A stretch of 5,132 nt of DNA, from the NCBI GenBank assembly GCA_003482405.1, contig DMZB01000121.1, positions 1 to 5,132 on the forward strand, read 5' to 3'. The notes beneath the pieces were generated by a model, which saw only the letters and a program-made list of their open reading frames with translations, had not been told where the DNA came from and ran no database searches. Below are positions 4,552 through 5,132 of the stretch, piece after piece (within the stretch, counting starts at the first letter, position 1; each line of letters begins with the position of its first letter). A program made the position numbers and the translations under genes. The stretch is from Lactobacillus sp. Its GTDB lineage: Bacteria; Bacillota; Bacilli; Lactobacillales; Lactobacillaceae.

Positions 4552-5132
4552 TCAATCTGCATCAAAATAAGTCGCTATTGCTGCGACGATTCGTTCACTT
4601 GCATGGCCATCCCCGTAAGGGTTTTGCGCCATTGCCATCGCATTATATTCCGTTTGATTATTTAATAACTCTGTCATTGCTTGATAAACTTTTGTTTCAT
4701 CGGTGCCAACCAATTTCAATGTGCCGGCTGCGACCCCTTCTGGCCGCTCAGTAGTGTCACGAAGCACTAAGACCGGCTTTCCCAGCGACGGTGCCTCTTC
4801 CTGAACCCCACCGGAGTCGGTCATAATAAATAACGCTTTGGCCGCCAAGTTGTGAAACTCAACAACATCAAGTGGCTGAATCAAGTGAATGTGCTCGTCG
4901 TCAGCAAATACTTCACGCGCGGCTTCCTGGACTGCCCGGCTCAGATTAACTGGGTAAACGACGTCCAAATTCGTTCGTTCATCCACCACACGTTTGATTG
5001 CGCTAGAGGTCGCGCGCATTGGTTCGCCTTGATTTTCACGGCTGTGCATCGTTAAAATAACAAATTGATGATTAGCTGTGATTTGATCCAAAACTACATG
5101 ATGAAAATTCTTGGTAACCGTCTCACTAAGGG
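4552..5132 (-). CDS. wecB: UDP-GlcNAc 2-epimerase (non-hydrolysing), C-terminal half
   Basis: The last 192 residues of a WecB/MnaA epimerase, which interconverts UDP-GlcNAc and UDP-ManNAc in the cytoplasm for teichoic-acid linkage units or other surface polysaccharide; family members have about 375 residues, so roughly half is off the right edge. The conserved frame continues past a TTG at 5091 to the window end (SETVTKNFHHVV before LDQI), so that TTG is not the start. Motifs, numbered from the first visible residue: HSREN (29-33), YPVNL, LIQPLDVVEFHNL, TDSGG (104-108) with QEEAPSLGKPVLVLRDTTERPE after it (UDP-binding Ser-Gly-Gly and Glu), and NPYGDGHASERI (170-181). The first motif is usually HRREN; here Ser replaces the first Arg. 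No terminator is seen before tetR, 88 bases downstream, so some read-through is possible. The symbol mnaA is equally used in Gram-positives. Confidence 0.93.
   Translation of the reverse strand, partial: LSETVTKNFHHVVLDQITANHQFVILTMHSRENQGEPMRATSSAIKRVVDERTNLDVVYPVNLSRAVQEAAREVFADDEHIHLIQPLDVVEFHNLAAKALFIMTDSGGVQEEAPSLGKPVLVLRDTTERPEGVAAGTLKLVGTDETKVYQAMTELLNNQTEYNAMAMAQNPYGDGHASERIVAAIATYFDAD

Noticed and set aside
5089..5091. TTG as a possible start of the epimerase, implying a short stand-alone protein
   Set aside because: Conserved epimerase sequence continues upstream in the same frame to the window edge, so the gene is cut by the window.

Overview
The window looks like chromosomal DNA from a Gram-positive, moderate-GC Firmicute, most likely one of the Lactobacillaceae. 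This rests on protein resemblance (a class 1B-type PyrD, a lactobacillus-like TMEM175 channel, an MMPL/HAE3-type RND pump and an MnaA/WecB epimerase), on AGGAG-type ribosome binding sites and on short intergenic gaps. The species cannot be fixed from the sequence alone.

Layout. On the + strand, 1-277 is the 3' end of a dihydroorotate dehydrogenase gene (pyrD). It is followed by a small degenerate 13-bp tandem repeat (284-335) instead of pyrF/pyrE. Everything else reads on the - strand, so in transcription order from the right: wecB/mnaA (4552-5132, its 5' end lies off the window), a TetR-family regulator (3873-4463), a strong hairpin terminator (3823-3865), a large RND/MMPL exporter of 858 residues (1176-3752), a second terminator (1029-1064), and a TMEM175-type potassium channel gene (371-952) that converges on pyrD.

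How the genes may work together. The regulator and the exporter form the accessory unit. A TetR repressor next to an MMPL pump is the arrangement of the staphylococcal FarR/FarE fatty-acid efflux pair, and a comparable role (export of an antimicrobial lipid or amphiphile, de-repressed by it) is the best inference here. The terminator between them implies that the pump has its own promoter. A -10 box TATACT lies inside an imperfect palindrome (3782-3805), which is a good operator candidate. The epimerase supplies UDP-ManNAc for wall polymers. The channel and PyrD look like unrelated housekeeping neighbours.

The most unusual signals are: a 16-bp site in the tetR leader (4504-4519) one base away from the Bacillus ParB-binding parS consensus; a second related site inside the exporter gene (3498-3513) with the same central substitution; and a five-fold glutamine-rich repeat, mostly of 16-residue period, in the first extracellular domain of the exporter. 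No RNA gene, CRISPR array, insertion sequence or phage gene was seen, and no wholly new multi-gene system can be supported.
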